This document shows positions 49,401 to 58,484 of a stretch of DNA of 64,000 nt, in pieces; the first letter of the stretch is position 1, and the number at the start of each line of letters is the position of its first letter. A model generated the notes under the pieces. The model was not told the origin of the DNA, did not search any database, and saw nothing but the letters and a program-made list of their open reading frames with translations. Origin of the DNA: Apostichopus japonicus (taxonomy: Eukaryota > Echinodermata > Holothuroidea > Aspidochirotida > Stichopodidae); contig NC_092565.1 in assembly GCF_037975245.1 (NCBI RefSeq), positions 23,455,499-23,519,498 of the forward strand, written 5' to 3'. A program made the position numbers and the translations under genes.

Positions 49401-52211
49401 GAGCTGTGTTAGCTGGCACAGATTTAGAGGTGAGTCTTAGGGAGAGGGAAAGAGAAAAAAGGAAAAGGTAGGTGAATTTGGGGTGGGGTAGGTGGGTGTT
49501 GTGGGTGGGTGGAGTGGGTCGGTGGGTGGGATATAGGTTTTAACAGATGTAAGGGAGAAACAAGCATTCTGAACAGATGGAAGAGATCAAGGAGAAGAAG
49601 ACAATGCTATGTCGAAGAGTCAATGAAAATGTGATACTGTAATTCCGTCCAAAGTTTACATTATTTGGAAACTTCTTAGTTTGAGGGCTGGGAGGGGGTG
49701 GGAAGGGTTCCGTTTACCCTGGTTCGGTATTTGAAATAATTTAGCATGCCGTAAGAATTGAAAATTAAAATAATCTCCAATTGCATTGGCATTTGATACG
49801 GATTGAAAGTTTGGTACAAGAAGCCAAGCGTTGCAGCATCAGCTACAGAACTATCATGCAGAGCAGGTGCCAAGGACTCTTCTTGGTTGATTCGTGGACA
49901 ACCAGGTCATACTCTTTGGTTGTCCGAACAGCAAACATGGTCGTACGGAGAAATGTACCTAAATAGCCAAGAGGGATCAATATGTACACACTGTGGGATA
50001 GAACCAGATTTTCCTTCGTAGCTGATTTTTTGGTGGTTATAACCATGACCTGACGAGAGAGACTGAGGTAATCAAGCCACCTCACGGAAGAGACGGAAGT
50101 CAAGGACGGTAATGTGAGGCATTAGTGTAATTAAGAAAGGGACAGAAGTCAAGGACGGTAATGTGAGGCATCTGTGTAATTAAGAAAGGGACGGAAGTCA
50201 AGGACGGTAATGTAAGGCATCTGTGTAATTAAGAAAGGGGCAGAAGTCAAGGACGGTACTGTGAGGCATTTGTGTAATTAAGAAAGGGACGGCAGTCAAG
50301 GACGGTAAATGTGAGGCATCTGTGTAATTAAGAAAGGGACAGAAGTCAAGGACGGTAATGTGAGGCATTTGTGTAATTAAGAAAGGGACGGAAGTCAGGG
50401 ACGGTAAATGTGAGGCATTTGTGTAATTAAGAAAGGGACAGAAGTCAAGGACGGTAATGTGAGGCATTTGTGTAATTAAGAAAGGGACGGAAGTCAAAGA
50501 CGGTAATGTAAGGCATCTGTGTAATTAAGAAAGGGGCAGAAGTCAAGGACGGTACTGTGAGGCATTTGTGTAATTAAGAAAGGGACGGAAGTCAAGGACG
50601 GTAAATGTGAGGCATCTGTGTAATTAAGAAAGGGACAGAAGTCAAGGACGGTAATGTGAGGCATTTGTGTAATTAAGAAAGGGACGGAAGTCAGGGACGG
50701 TAAATGTGAGGCATTTGTGTAATTAAGAAAGGGACAGAAGTCAAGGACGGTAAATGTGAGGCATCTGTGTAATTAAGAAAGGGACGGAAGTCAAGGACAG
50801 TAATGTGAGGCATTTGTGTAATTAAGAAAGGGACAGAAGTCAAGGACGGTAAATGTGAGGCATTTGTGTACTTAAGAAAGGGACGGAAGTCAAGGGCCGT
50901 AATGTGAGGCATTTGTGTAATTAACGGAAGGAGGGGGATATTTCAAAATACTAGGTTAACATGTCTTCTGCTCCACTTGCTGGCCTCACGGCGCCTATCT
51001 GACGAGTATCCTTCATAAGTATTTTATGTAAGTACATAAAACAAGTCAATTACGTACATAAAACAAGTCGATTTTTCATTTGTTAGTATTCCCTCCACTA
51101 AGTCATCAAAACTGTCTAATTGTGCTAAAAAAAGGGAAAATTTAACCTGGAGGGTTCTTTTAGTCTATATCTGTTGTTTACATTTACGAGAAATACACCT
51201 ACTCTCGATCGTAAACGGTCCGCTCATTTTCCAGGGAATGTTTTGCCGTGACATTTCTTAAAATGTTTTAACAGACAGATTATTAACTGCCACTATTGTC
51301 CAGACCGTAACATAGACGTACACTCTGCAGCTATTAAGTAGAGGTCCTCTAATGTATTCTTCCACTCGAAATGTTCTGCATCTAACAACATGATGAATCG
51401 TGGGTGGCAAATTCCTGGTTAAGATTACCGCTTTTAACCTCTTCAGACATGAGTTAGTATACAGGTGATGGGAGGAATGGCCGTCTCCAAATGCTTGAGG
51501 GAGTTCAAATCTTCTTTTACATGTTTATGAGATATTGAACTTGGAAACTGAACTTGAATGGATTAGAAGTCCATTTAGTTCTTTAGTTTTGGAACAGAAG
51601 CACTAGGGAGATGATTATTATGATATTTTTCCAATCAAACTCAATTGTGTAAATATTTTTATGCATCTATAAATGATATTTAAAGTAATTGGTCATATAA
51701 CAGACCATATGAAACAACCATATTTAGTGCATGTTATTATTTAGTTCTAGTTTAGTTTGAGAAATCACCCTTTATAATTTCCTCTTCATTTACAGCCGCT
51801 GAAACTTAGGACACAGTCCAAACCAAAGAAATGTTACCCTTTGGTCTCAACTAATATGTTTAAAATTATGCTTCCAAATTTGTGTTTGAAACAAAAAGAA
51901 AAGATTTGCTCTTTGCTTTGCTGCTCAGTGATTCAAGTGACAGCATTTTGCAGTTGGCATATATGAGAGTTTTCACACACACAAGACTGAAGACTTGACC
52001 AAGTCCTAAACTTACAATTCATTTACTTGATATAAATATATATTTACATATCCATTGGTTTTGAATTCATTTGCATAATTTTATTTACCTCCAGAACTGT
52101 AATTTAACAGGCTGCGATCTGCAAGAGGCTAACCTCAGAGGCGCCAACACCAAGAACGCTAAGTTTGAAGATATGATTACCCCGCTTCACATGTCTCAAA
52201 GCGTCCGTTGA
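22434..52211 (+). CDS. KCTD9: KCTD9 orthologue: BTB/POZ and pentapeptide-repeat protein (11 exons)
   Basis: Exons 22434-22481, 27063-27184, 28536-28579, 28945-29065, 31210-31268, 33554-33685, 34609-34772, 35662-35811, 37134-37239, 49296-49429 and 52095-52211 total 1197 nt and read without a stop to 398 aa. Vertebrate KCTD9 is about 389 aa; the surplus lies in the linker before the BTB domain. Order: KHA-like N-terminus (about 1-75, MKRVTVFQNG), BTB/T1 domain (about 98-198, with WVTLNVGG, AYLIDRSPKYFEPI and NYLRHGQLIV), then pentapeptide repeats of the A(N/D)LXX type (about 231-385), ending in the family's conserved TPLHMSQSVR. KCTD BTB domains form pentamers and generally act as CUL3 ubiquitin-ligase substrate adaptors; pentapeptide repeats fold as a right-handed quadrilateral helix. 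The substrate is not inferable. The gene covers about 30 kb, mostly repeat-filled introns. Confidence 0.97.
23676..24560 (+). mobile_element. Dispersed repeat, copy A (KCTD9 intron 1)
   Basis: From about 23880 to 24545 it is collinear with 41025-41691 in intron 9. Shared stretches include CCTACACTTTAGCT, CACTACAGAGTACAGACC and GTATGCAGTACTATACTGTG. Copy A starts with CAGGGCTCA, whose inverse TGAGCCCTG ends copy B, suggesting terminal inverted repeats of a DNA transposon. No coding sequence is visible. Confidence 0.7.
25255..25645 (+). repeat. Diverged direct duplication of about 170 bp
   Basis: The segment with TTTCTGTGTGACGTAGAAG and AGTGCCCACCCACGCTT (from about 25258) recurs about 230 bp later with TTTCTGTGTGACCTGGAAG and AGTGCCCACCCAAGCTT. 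Both continue to a CTTGAGAG-AGCTTGTG block. It lies in KCTD9 intron 1. Confidence 0.7.
25922..26649 (+). repeat. 91-bp satellite-like tandem array, 8 copies
   Basis: Exactly 728 bp, eight 91-bp units each beginning AATCTATGCACATGTATAC and ending ACATACAAAAGCAGG. Internal copies are almost identical. The first and last two differ mainly at AAAAAAGTCACC versus AACAAATTCACC or AACAAAGCTACC. That pattern fits recent expansion from the middle. KCTD9 intron 1. Confidence 0.95.
27063..27184 (+). CDS. KCTD9: KCTD9 exon 2 (KHA-like domain)
   Basis: Reads VIHLSDKRDTFLIEAGSILG and on to DNFGLIR, the ubiquitin-like KHA fold region. Enters in phase 0, leaves in phase 2. Confidence 0.95.
28536..28579 (+). 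CDS. KCTD9: KCTD9 exon 3
   Basis: A 44-nt exon encoding DDDVLYLSEGEPFI, the conserved end of the N-terminal domain. Leaves in phase 1 at GTAAGT. Confidence 0.95.
28945..29065 (+). CDS. KCTD9: KCTD9 exon 4 (linker and start of BTB)
   Basis: Encodes a divergent linker (DPQLVIAVSKEH onward), about 8 residues longer than the vertebrate one, then WVTLNVGGTPFTTTR, the first BTB strand. Confidence 0.95.
29378..30100. repeat. Large inverted repeat (foldback) in KCTD9 intron 4
   Basis: 29378-29403 (CAGCAAATCTACTCCTGACA) and 29428-29512 (CAATCTCAAGTTTACTTTCA onward) reappear inverted at 30075-30100 and about 29940-30055. The arms are about 110-150 bp at roughly 80% identity, enclosing about 430 bp that includes a poly-G tract and a G-rich transposon-like end. 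It fits a foldback transposon or a palindromic duplication. Confidence 0.75.
30932..31002. repeat. Intronic hairpin with 30-bp arms
   Basis: The left arm 30932-30961 (AAAATGGCACCAACATGGTT onward) and right arm 30973-31002 are complementary at 28 of 30 positions, with an 11-base loop. The size resembles a pre-miRNA stem but also a small palindromic MITE. KCTD9 intron 4. Confidence 0.85.
31210..31268 (+). CDS. KCTD9: KCTD9 exon 5 (BTB)
   Basis: Encodes STLTQREPESMLARMFGTE, the BTB helix after the first hairpin. Phase 2 in, phase 1 out. Confidence 0.95.
32143..33540 (+). repeat. 25-bp minisatellite flanked by a duplicated ~200-bp segment (KCTD9 intron 5)
   Basis: From about 32384 to 33356 there are about 39 units of a 25-bp repeat (CATGATCCCTGGTTTACACA plus GTGTG), some shortened by 4 bp. 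The flanks 32160-32348 and 33345-33540 are diverged copies of each other. Both contain CATTGTACTGTGGATTATGA, GGATCACCACCAACTA and CTAATCACTCTGTC. The right copy runs into the exon 6 acceptor. Confidence 0.93.
33554..33685 (+). CDS. KCTD9: KCTD9 exon 6 (BTB core)
   Basis: Encodes AYLIDRSPKYFEPIMNYLRH and the following GQLIV, the most conserved part of the BTB/T1 domain. Its acceptor lies directly beside a segment duplicated around a 25-bp minisatellite. Confidence 0.95.
33878..34187 (+). repeat. 110-bp tandem repeat, 2.8 copies
   Basis: Units start at 33878, 33988 and 34098 with GGATATGAGTGGTTTAACTA and are nearly identical. The third stops after TTGGAAGTAT. KCTD9 intron 6. Confidence 0.95.
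34609..34772 (+). CDS. KCTD9: KCTD9 exon 7 (end of BTB and linker)
   Basis: Encodes GVLEEAKFFGMTSLIEPL, the end of the BTB domain, and a linker ending SELRCQ, conserved with vertebrates. Leaves in phase 0. Confidence 0.95.
34850..35068 (+). repeat. G-rich 60-66-bp tandem repeat, about 3.3 copies
   Basis: Units contain GGTGAGGACACATTCCAGGG, GCAATTAGATATGTTACTTT and a terminal G-run that differs in length between copies. KCTD9 intron 7, about 80 bp after exon 7. Confidence 0.9.
35662..35811 (+). CDS. KCTD9: KCTD9 exon 8 (pentapeptide repeats)
   Basis: Exactly 50 codons, from GMNFEGADLAKLDLRFINFK through SHANLSGANM, giving about nine pentapeptide units. Confidence 0.95.
35880..36955 (+). repeat. 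Degenerate ~70-100-bp tandem repeat filling most of KCTD9 intron 8
   Basis: The phrases AACTCAATATGTA, CTTTAAGTAATATTACCTTA, CAAAACATAATACTGTG and AGCATTCTAGTATACTTTAA recur in this order at least ten times, with irregular spacing and many substitutions. The array looks old compared with those in introns 1 and 6. Confidence 0.75.
37134..37239 (+). CDS. KCTD9: KCTD9 exon 9 (pentapeptide repeats)
   Basis: Encodes QANLQGVKMVLANLEGASLK and the conserved CNFEDPAGSKANMEG. Leaves in phase 1 into a 12-kb intron. Confidence 0.95.
37240..38950 (+). other. Start of KCTD9 intron 9
   Basis: AT-rich intron sequence with short A, T and (AAAG)-type runs. No gene, structured repeat or conserved ORF is apparent. 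Confidence 0.4.
39603..39720 (+). repeat. 58-bp tandem duplication
   Basis: Two copies of a unit starting TGTATTTATTTACCTGAGCT and containing the palindrome-like TGGACTGGAGTCCAGACTCA, differing at one or two bases. KCTD9 intron 9. Confidence 0.9.
41025..41691 (+). mobile_element. Dispersed repeat, copy B (KCTD9 intron 9)
   Basis: Collinear with copy A in intron 1 and in the same orientation, about 17 kb apart. It ends in TGAGCCCTG, the inverse of the CAGGGCTCA that starts copy A. It directly abuts the ACATAAAC array that begins at 41695. Confidence 0.7.
41695..42665 (+). repeat. ACATAAACCTAT low-complexity array
   Basis: About 970 bp of imperfect alternation of CATAAACCTATA, CATGTA and CATATA blocks. 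Later parts show higher-order units such as CATGTACATGAACCTATTCA. The long open frames through it are a by-product of the missing stop codons, not genes. Confidence 0.93.
42752..42915 (+). repeat. About 58-bp tandem repeat, 3 copies
   Basis: Units contain GACTCTACGTGGACGAGGTA, ATACTTTAATAATCTGTGAT and ATTTTAAGTTTATT. The middle copy carries a short ATAATA insertion. KCTD9 intron 9. Confidence 0.9.
43000..47330 (+). other. Central KCTD9 intron 9, unique-looking
   Basis: I see no gene here. There are CCCTCC-rich tracts at 45225-45285, a C-run near 45593 and another near 47146. Short ORFs lack recognisable motifs. Confidence 0.4.
47332..47401 (-). pseudogene. Degenerate tRNA-like sequence (tRNA pseudogene or SINE head)
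   Basis: On the minus strand TCTGGATAGCTCAGTTTAGT has a good A box. CAGGGCTTGTAACCTAG follows, resembling an anticodon arm with loop CTTGTAA and triplet TGT (threonine-like). GATTGGAATCC is a weakened B box. The acceptor stem does not close and there are mismatches in the T arm, so it is not a working tRNA gene. Confidence 0.5.
49190..49251 (+). pseudogene. Relict duplicate of the KCTD9 exon 10 acceptor and start
   Basis: TTCTTTTCTCTTGTTAG at 49204-49220 matches the real exon 10 acceptor tract. It is followed by GCGCTAACTTGAAGTGTTAA and TCTGGAA, matching the start of exon 10 (TGTTAATCTGGAA is identical). Read in the exon phase it gives G-A-N-L-K-C and then a stop, because one base is missing relative to exon 10. 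The similarity fades after about 30 exon bases. Confidence 0.7.
49296..49429 (+). CDS. KCTD9: KCTD9 exon 10 (pentapeptide repeats)
   Basis: Encodes GVNMMGVNLENSQMAGVNLR and on to AVLAGTDLE. A decayed copy of its start and acceptor lies 75 bp upstream. Confidence 0.95.
50085..50930 (+). repeat. 49-bp minisatellite, about 17 copies, with higher-order structure
   Basis: Units contain AATTAAGAAAGGGACGGAAG, TCAAGGACGGTAATGTGAGG and CATTTGTGT, some 50 bp long through TAAATG. A marked pair of variants (TAATGTAAGGCATCTG followed by GGGGCAGAAG and GGTACTGTG) recurs after 296 bp, so about six units form a higher-order repeat. KCTD9 intron 10. Confidence 0.95.
52095..52211 (+). CDS. KCTD9: KCTD9 exon 11 (C-terminus and stop)
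   Basis: Encodes NCNLTGCDLQEANLRGAN and the C-terminal TPLHMSQSVR followed by TGA at 52209-52211. The ending is nearly invariant in the family. Confidence 0.97.
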   Translation, partial: NCNLTGCDLQEANLRGANTKNAKFEDMITPLHMSQSVR

Positions 52212-52510
52212 GAGAGGAGGCAGTTCTACGCTCATAGATGGATGGAGAGGAGAATCTGGAGGCTGCTTATAGGTGAGAAATGAACAAAGAGCTGTGTATG
52301 GATATCGTTGTGAGTGTGGACATTCACATTCAAACCAATATTGTATTCATAAAAAAAATACTTCTTGAACATCTCAATTTCTTGTGTGGGTTGTGTTAAA
52401 GCAAACGTGGCTCTATATTGTGTGTGCAAAAAATGTTGATGTCTATTATAGTATCAGAAAATGTGTGGAAAGTTGTTATATTAAGGAATAAATATAATAT
52501 AAATAAAGAT
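52212..52510 (+). other. KCTD9: KCTD9 3' UTR and poly(A) signals
   Basis: Stop-dense sequence follows the TGA. AATAAA signals near 52486 and 52502 (GGAATAAATATAATATAAATAAAG) are the first plausible poly(A) signals. A GT-like donor after GCTTATAG at 52270 could allow a UTR intron, which I do not claim. Confidence 0.5.
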
Positions 52511-52791
52511 ATTATGTATGGCTGGACTGATAAAGCTATTGACAGGTTTCATACCCTTTGTCTGAAATCTGTTAATTTTTATCATGGTGTCTATTAAAAT
52601 CGACAAAGTACACCTTTTTTTTTTTTTTTTGAAATATCAAATCTCATCAATCATTTTGGTAAGAAAACTTTTCCATGCGTAATTTCAGTTTCCTAACATC
52701 AAGGCCATCAATGTGTGCTGAAGCATTAGCAGCAATATTACGGTGATATATTTATATCTTGGCTGTTGTAAAAGCACGATGAATATTCAAA

Positions 52792-53131
52792 TCATGTCAA
52801 ATTTTACTATTTGTTATTCATGATTAGTCAGGCTGGCTATTACTCGTCAGGCTGCATTTATTAGCAATCGCCTCATTTCGTACGCTACGTACGATGCGGT
52901 CGTTTGTGAGTATCCAAACATTATATTGATCTGTCGAACATTAGGATTGGAACAAGGCAATCATGTCAAATTTTACTATTTGTTATTCATGATTAGTCAG
53001 GCTGGCTATTACTCGTCAGGCTGCATTTATTAGCAATCGCCTCATTTCGTACGTTACGTACGATGCGGTTTGTTTGTGAGTATCCAAACATTATATTGAT
53101 CGGTCGAACATTAATATTGGAACAATGCAAT
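52792..53131 (+). repeat. 169-bp tandem duplication, 2 copies
   Basis: Copies start at 52792 and 52961 with TCATGTCAAATTTTACTATT and are about 97% identical by eye. Each carries the near-palindrome TCGTACG(C/T)TACGTACGA. The duplication looks recent. Confidence 0.95.
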
Positions 53132-53330
53132 CTTATAATGACTCATGCAGGGCAAAAAGGTGTGTTCAGCATTCTTTGGTTTAACGTCCAAGGAAGTTAC
53201 CGGTGGTAGAGTAGTAATAATTCTTGTTTCCTCACACCTGCAACAGTCCTTGCACTTTGCGCCTACGACAATTTTAACAACTTTGCGAGCAGTTGCACTT
53301 TCTGCAGGCTGTTACAAAACGTGAGTCAAA

Positions 53331-53756
53331 ATGCTCGAGACAAAAAACATCTTGTCATCAGCACTTGAATTAACACTTTGTTCAGAGATACCTCGTCTAC
53401 AAGAATCATGTTATTTTCAGCTAATTGTTTTGGAAAGTGGTCAAGCTAAAATCACTTTTGGGAAGCAAGAGAAAGGCTTTATATGTAGTAGTTTAAGCAC
53501 ATACAATTGCAAACACTACATTTCAGTGAAATCTGGTCGGAAAAGAAATATGGTTTATATGAAATTCAACCAGCTGTTTAAACATATTCTGACATGTCTT
53601 AGAGACAGAAGTTGTAAGTTTCTGATTGTCCCTGTAGGTCCTTCCAATATCACTTCAGTGCAACCCCAATGTACATTGTTGTTACAGTATGTCAAGGGTC
53701 ACATTACACATTCAATTTTATACAAGAGTGCAAGTGTTCAAATTTGTAAGGGTTAA
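53331..53756 (+). other. Isolated 141-codon open frame of unknown status
   Basis: An ATG-started frame (MLETKNILSS to SVQICKG) about 1.1 kb downstream of KCTD9. It has no recognisable domain, no neighbouring splice-compatible exon and no clear codon bias. It may be chance, or part of an extended KCTD9 3' UTR. Confidence 0.2.
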
Positions 53757-55174
53757 ATATGATCAGAGGATTTTTCTTTTCTTGGAATTGCTCCCCAAAT
53801 GACAGATTGTTGAACATCAAATATTTGCTGCACATTATCATTTTGTAAGAGACAAGAAAACAGGCTTTTCATTTTGCTACCTTATTAAAAGAATCAGAGG
53901 CTTTGGTATGTGTGGGATAATGTTTTTGAGTTATGCAAGAAAATCAGATAACTTCAACTTTTTGCATAATATCATGATTAAATTCAGTCCTACTGTAAAC
54001 TCTCCAAATCGAGAAACCTGAGTCAAAGCAAGCCCTGACCCATTCAGTATCTCATGTTAAGATTAATTAGCTGGTACCACGCTGTATGGATCCTTGCCAA
54101 TTATGGCCGTTATAATTACTTGCATCACAAGTGAGATTTTTCTTTGAGGCAATAAATTATTCAAATCTCTCGTTGCTGTAATACTGTTAAGATTAATCAA
54201 CTTTTGAGTTTCTGCTTGTGACATATTTCCCACAATGTTGAAGGATTTGGCAGAGTTTTTTGGCTGGCACGGATATACAGTAGCCAAGTATACATGACAC
54301 CAAGTCAAACATAATTACTTGTGCTGTTGGAGTAATAAACTTTGAATGAGCATTGCCCTGCAGGTATCGTGTGTAGTAGTCGTCTAAAGATGATCAGAAT
54401 TAATATTCAGCAGTTACGATTCGGTTAAAGGAGCCTTTCTAAGGCAGGTTTCAGTTTTCAGATTAACAAAATGTTTGTATCACAGAAATTGTGCAAAAGT
54501 GACTTAGCAATGGGACTTTCCAGCAGTTTCAAAAGAGGGCGATGTGGTATCATTCCTAATGTGTGTGATCTGTCCTGTTTGTACTATCTCTGAATGCAAA
54601 TAACACAATCGCATGAGAACGCGCAGAAGAAGCTGCGAACAACCCTTATAAACTTGTATACTGACACACTGGTTGAATGACTAGTTAATGGTTCCACTTT
54701 GGCAGTTTCACCAAAGGAAAAACATGCTTTCAAAACATAAGTTAAGGTGCTTTCCAAACAGTTAGCTGAACTTCAAACTTATAAAAAATATGTTGTGGAA
54801 GGTCTCTTCTTTAAAACTTACAACCCAAATTGGATGTAGTGTTTGTGATCAACTTATGGTACCGTTTATGATCCGAAGTCTTAGACTGCAGCTTGTCAAG
54901 TTTCACAGAACTAAATTGGACCCATATAAAATCCAGTGGAAAAGGTTTATATGTCATTCATTACAAACACCTAGATACAAGGAAGCAAACTCCTTTCTGA
55001 CAATACAATCTCTAGTACTATGACATCACAAACTGGTGACAAATTTGGAGAAATATAAGCTTTCATGAAATGACTCTTGAAAACTTTGTGGATAAAAACA
55101 ATATTCTCTCTTTTATCCTTTGCATTTTCTTGGAGGTCAGAGAGAGTTGTTGATCGTACACATCTCTTTCATAT

Positions 55175-55535
55175 AGAATTTAAATATAGGTGTGTAGCAT
55201 TTATTGCTTCTTTAAGTATAGAATTTAAATATGGGTGGGTAGGGTTTATTGCTCCTATAAGTATCGAACTTAAATGTGGGTGGGTAGGATTTGCTGCTCC
55301 TTTAAGTATAGAATTTAAATATGGGTGGGTAGGGTTTATTGCTCCTTTAAGCATGTAATTTAAATAAGGATGGGTAGGGTTTATTGCTCCTTTAAGCATG
55401 GAATTTTAATATGGGTGGTAGGGCTTATTGCTCCTTTAAGCATAAAATTTAAATATGGGTGGGTAGGGTTTTTGCTCCTTTAAGCATGGAATTTAAATAA
55501 GGGTGGGTAGGGTGTATTACTCCTTTAAGCAGTAT
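55175..55535 (+). repeat. 45-bp tandem repeat, about 8 copies
   Basis: Units contain GAATTTAAATATGGGTGGGT, AGGGTTTATTGCTCC and TTTAAG. The period is a multiple of three, so the first half stays open and spells a 15-residue repeat on both strands. Single-base deletions break later units. No evidence of translation. Confidence 0.93.
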
Positions 55536-55539
55536 AAAA

Positions 55540-58195
55540 TTAGCTGTTCAACTATTAATGTCATTGATTTGTGTCACTGCTGCAGTGACATTACATCATA
55601 TCGTAAATTAAGAAAAAAGGATGAATAATTTAACAGTAGTTCAGCAGCTATTCAGAACACACAAGAGCTAGTCATCAGGCTAACAAAGTTTGCTGCACTG
55701 TGGAACTAATATTTTCAAGCAGTTGTGGATGTGTCCCTCATCAAGCATATATCAATTTGTTCACCAATGTTGTAGATGGCTTAGGTTTTATTAGTGTCTT
55801 CTATACAGACCTGCATCAAGTCCACACTCGTCATAGTCTAGCACAGTGTACCTGTTCTCGTTATCAGCCTGGCACCACTGAAAAAATTCTGCACCCATGG
55901 AGGGGGATGGGGGCGGGCGCAACAGGAAACATGGAACAGAATGTATACCCAAAAAATCAATTGCACATCACCATGTTGCGATAGAAGAATTTGTTTTTGA
56001 AAATGAGATCATTTATTATTTCACCAGTTAGTGTTGTTGTTATTCTTGTGATTATTATGCACAACAAAGTCTGTCTTTGAATAAAACATCTGTATCGTTA
56101 TTGTTTATTGTCCTATTTAAGTTGCCTTTCGTCTCCAATGCATCGATGCAGACCACTGAGAGATAGAATCTAAACACTGGGAGGTAGAATAGAGACTCCA
56201 CAATAGCTGTACTGTAGAACATTGGTATTCAAAGTGACAGATGAGTCCCTTCCTATTGGGGTTGAGGGGAGGGGGTGGGCAAAATATTTTTGAGGGTCAT
56301 CAAAAGTTTAAAAGAACAACATTGCTGAAAAAAATTGTGGGAAAAAATATTTCAAATTAATAACTAAGTTGGAAAGTCTAACATCATTTTGTAACTAAGC
56401 ACCCCTTAATCATGTAACAGAAAAAAGGGGGTAGGGGATACCTCCATCCCATGAATGCATGAAGGGGGGATAGGGGATACCTTCTCCCCTTAAACCCACT
56501 GCATGAAGCTTGTTTATAGGATCAAGGTGAAAGCTGCGGTCATGAAAGTAAAAGAATTTGAACGCCGGGCTGTAGAATTAAAACCATCTCACAGGTGACC
56601 TCTTCAGACAAATCAGTTTGATCACCATGAGAGTCAAGTTTATTTAATTTTTGTTGTCTTCAAGACAAGGTAGGGTAAATAATTTATCCTTCTCCCAGCT
56701 CCTATACCCCTGATTATAATCTACAGAAGGTTGGTGGGAGGGGTATGGCAGTTGGTCAAAAATGAAAACATCATTCTACCCCATAATTACACAAATAGCT
56801 TGGAAAGAGTTGAACAACTTTTTGACCAAGGTTAGCGAGTAAAGCAGATTTGTGTTTATTTCTTTTTTCTTGTGAAAGAAACATGATTATTTATATTTAA
56901 ATTTTGGGTAACCAGGTTAAGTGAGGCCAAGTTGCTCCACTAGAGGGACCACATAGTGAACTGGGATATGTCAGTGTGTTAACAGTTTGCCCTGACTCGT
57001 CCTTGGTCGTATGCAGCAGTCTTCCTGCCGACAGGCTGAGATGATGAGGCTAATATGAAAGTTATTGAAACTAACTATTGTTTGGGTGTTTATGTAAATG
57101 TATGCAAATATATCATATATTTTTCTAAGACATAGTATCATTTAAAATTATGTGCTTATCATTTCTTGTCTTTTCATCATAATAACCTGGTAAAAGAATA
57201 TCTTTTCTTCATTTTTCATCATCTTACACACAGGTTAACAGTTGTTATGTTCAGATAACCAAGTAATAGATCCGATATTAGTTTAGATATCAATGTTTGG
57301 TCGGGTTCTCTTTAAAACATATTACATGGTCAGAATTTATGCACAAATTTGGTATAACAGAAGAAAACAAAGAAATGAAAGTTTCCTTTGAAAACGAGGT
57401 TATTGGTTTTTGTTTACAATTAATGGTTGTTGTTGTTATTTAAAAGCAATGTCTTTAATTGAATAAGATTCCGTTGTTATCCAGTTATTTTTGAATTCCT
57501 TTTTTATGTCGATTTTGATCAAATTTTCTTCTTGCTATTTAACAACTAAAATTCCCTTATCAATGTCATTTATTTAGTTTTGCTTTGTCAAGTTTACATT
57601 TCAAATGATAACAAATTGATGATAATTTTGAAAACCATCAAATTTGCTTTCCAAAATTCTTCTAGTTTGTGTTTGCAATGTCTAATAAATGGGAAAGGGG
57701 AAGGAAGCATTTCGTAACCGGCTTACCGGCCCAGTTGGTGATGAATCTGGTACAGATCCTCAATATCTGTGAAAAAGTCTTTGAGGCTCAGAATCTCTAG
57801 GAAACAAGGTACTATTCTTGAAGCCGTTCAGAAATGATTGGTACATTTGAGCAAATCTTGGGTTCCTCCTTAAAAAAATTTGGGGCGATATCATTACATT
57901 ACGGTAGTGAACTAGTAACCAATCTCTAAGACTCATATATGATTGATATTTCGTGTGTGTTTAAATGTTTTACATGCAGCATCCTCGATAAACAAACAAT
58001 TAACTACCCAGGAGGCAGGATTCAGAAGAAGGAGGGGGAGGAGTAGGGCCAACTGACAATAAAGAGGATAAAAAACTTAACAATTGTAACACCTAGTAAT
58101 CAATAAATTCATTGAAACCAGACAAATTTTTGTTTTTTTCTTTTTAAAAAAGTGGTGTCAGTTGAAGATGCTTTGGTATGACATGATAGACTAAG
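55540..58195. other. Intergenic sequence without recognisable genes
   Basis: AT-rich sequence with a G-rich duplication near 56425-56490 (GGGGATACCT twice). An AATAAA near 56080 could serve a long KCTD9 transcript. Nothing else is supported. Confidence 0.4.
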
Positions 58196-58197
58196 TG

Positions 58198-58240
58198 GTC
58201 TGCTAGAAAGTTACCTGAATGGTCTGCTAGAAAGTATGTA
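58198..58240 (+). repeat. 24-bp tandem repeat, left part, split by insertions
   Basis: GTCTGCTAGAAAGTTACCTG-AATG is followed by a second partial unit. Matching units resume at 59411-59450, beyond the SINE and nested transposons, so the array was interrupted by them. Confidence 0.75.
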
Positions 58241-58258
58241 TGTATGTTTTGTACATGT

Positions 58259-58484
58259 ATTTTAGATCCACCTGCATGCAGGAACTCGCGAAGAAGCCTC
58301 TTGGCTTATCAAAGCCCAGGCTGACCGAAGTCAGTCTCTTAGATTCATATTTAACATCCATGATTATGAATGTCAAATGTCAACAACTCTGTAACTGGAC
58401 GACATACATTAATCTTGGAGTGACTCCAACTCGGGACCTTATGATTGAAAGGTACCGGCGTTAACCACTGAGCTAACACTCCTT
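58259..58484 (-). mobile_element. tRNA-derived SINE, copy 2
   Basis: Same orientation-relative head (AAGGAGTGTTAGCTCAGTGG), body and GGATCTAAAATAC tail as copy 1. The B box region is mutated (GAGTTGGAGTC), so internal promotion is probably weaker. Its 5' end directly adjoins the nested transposon that follows. Confidence 0.85.

Noticed and set aside
50198-50912. Minus-strand open frames of repeated FLITQMPH peptides
   Set aside because: They are translations of the 49-bp minisatellite; the frame breaks where units have 50 bp.
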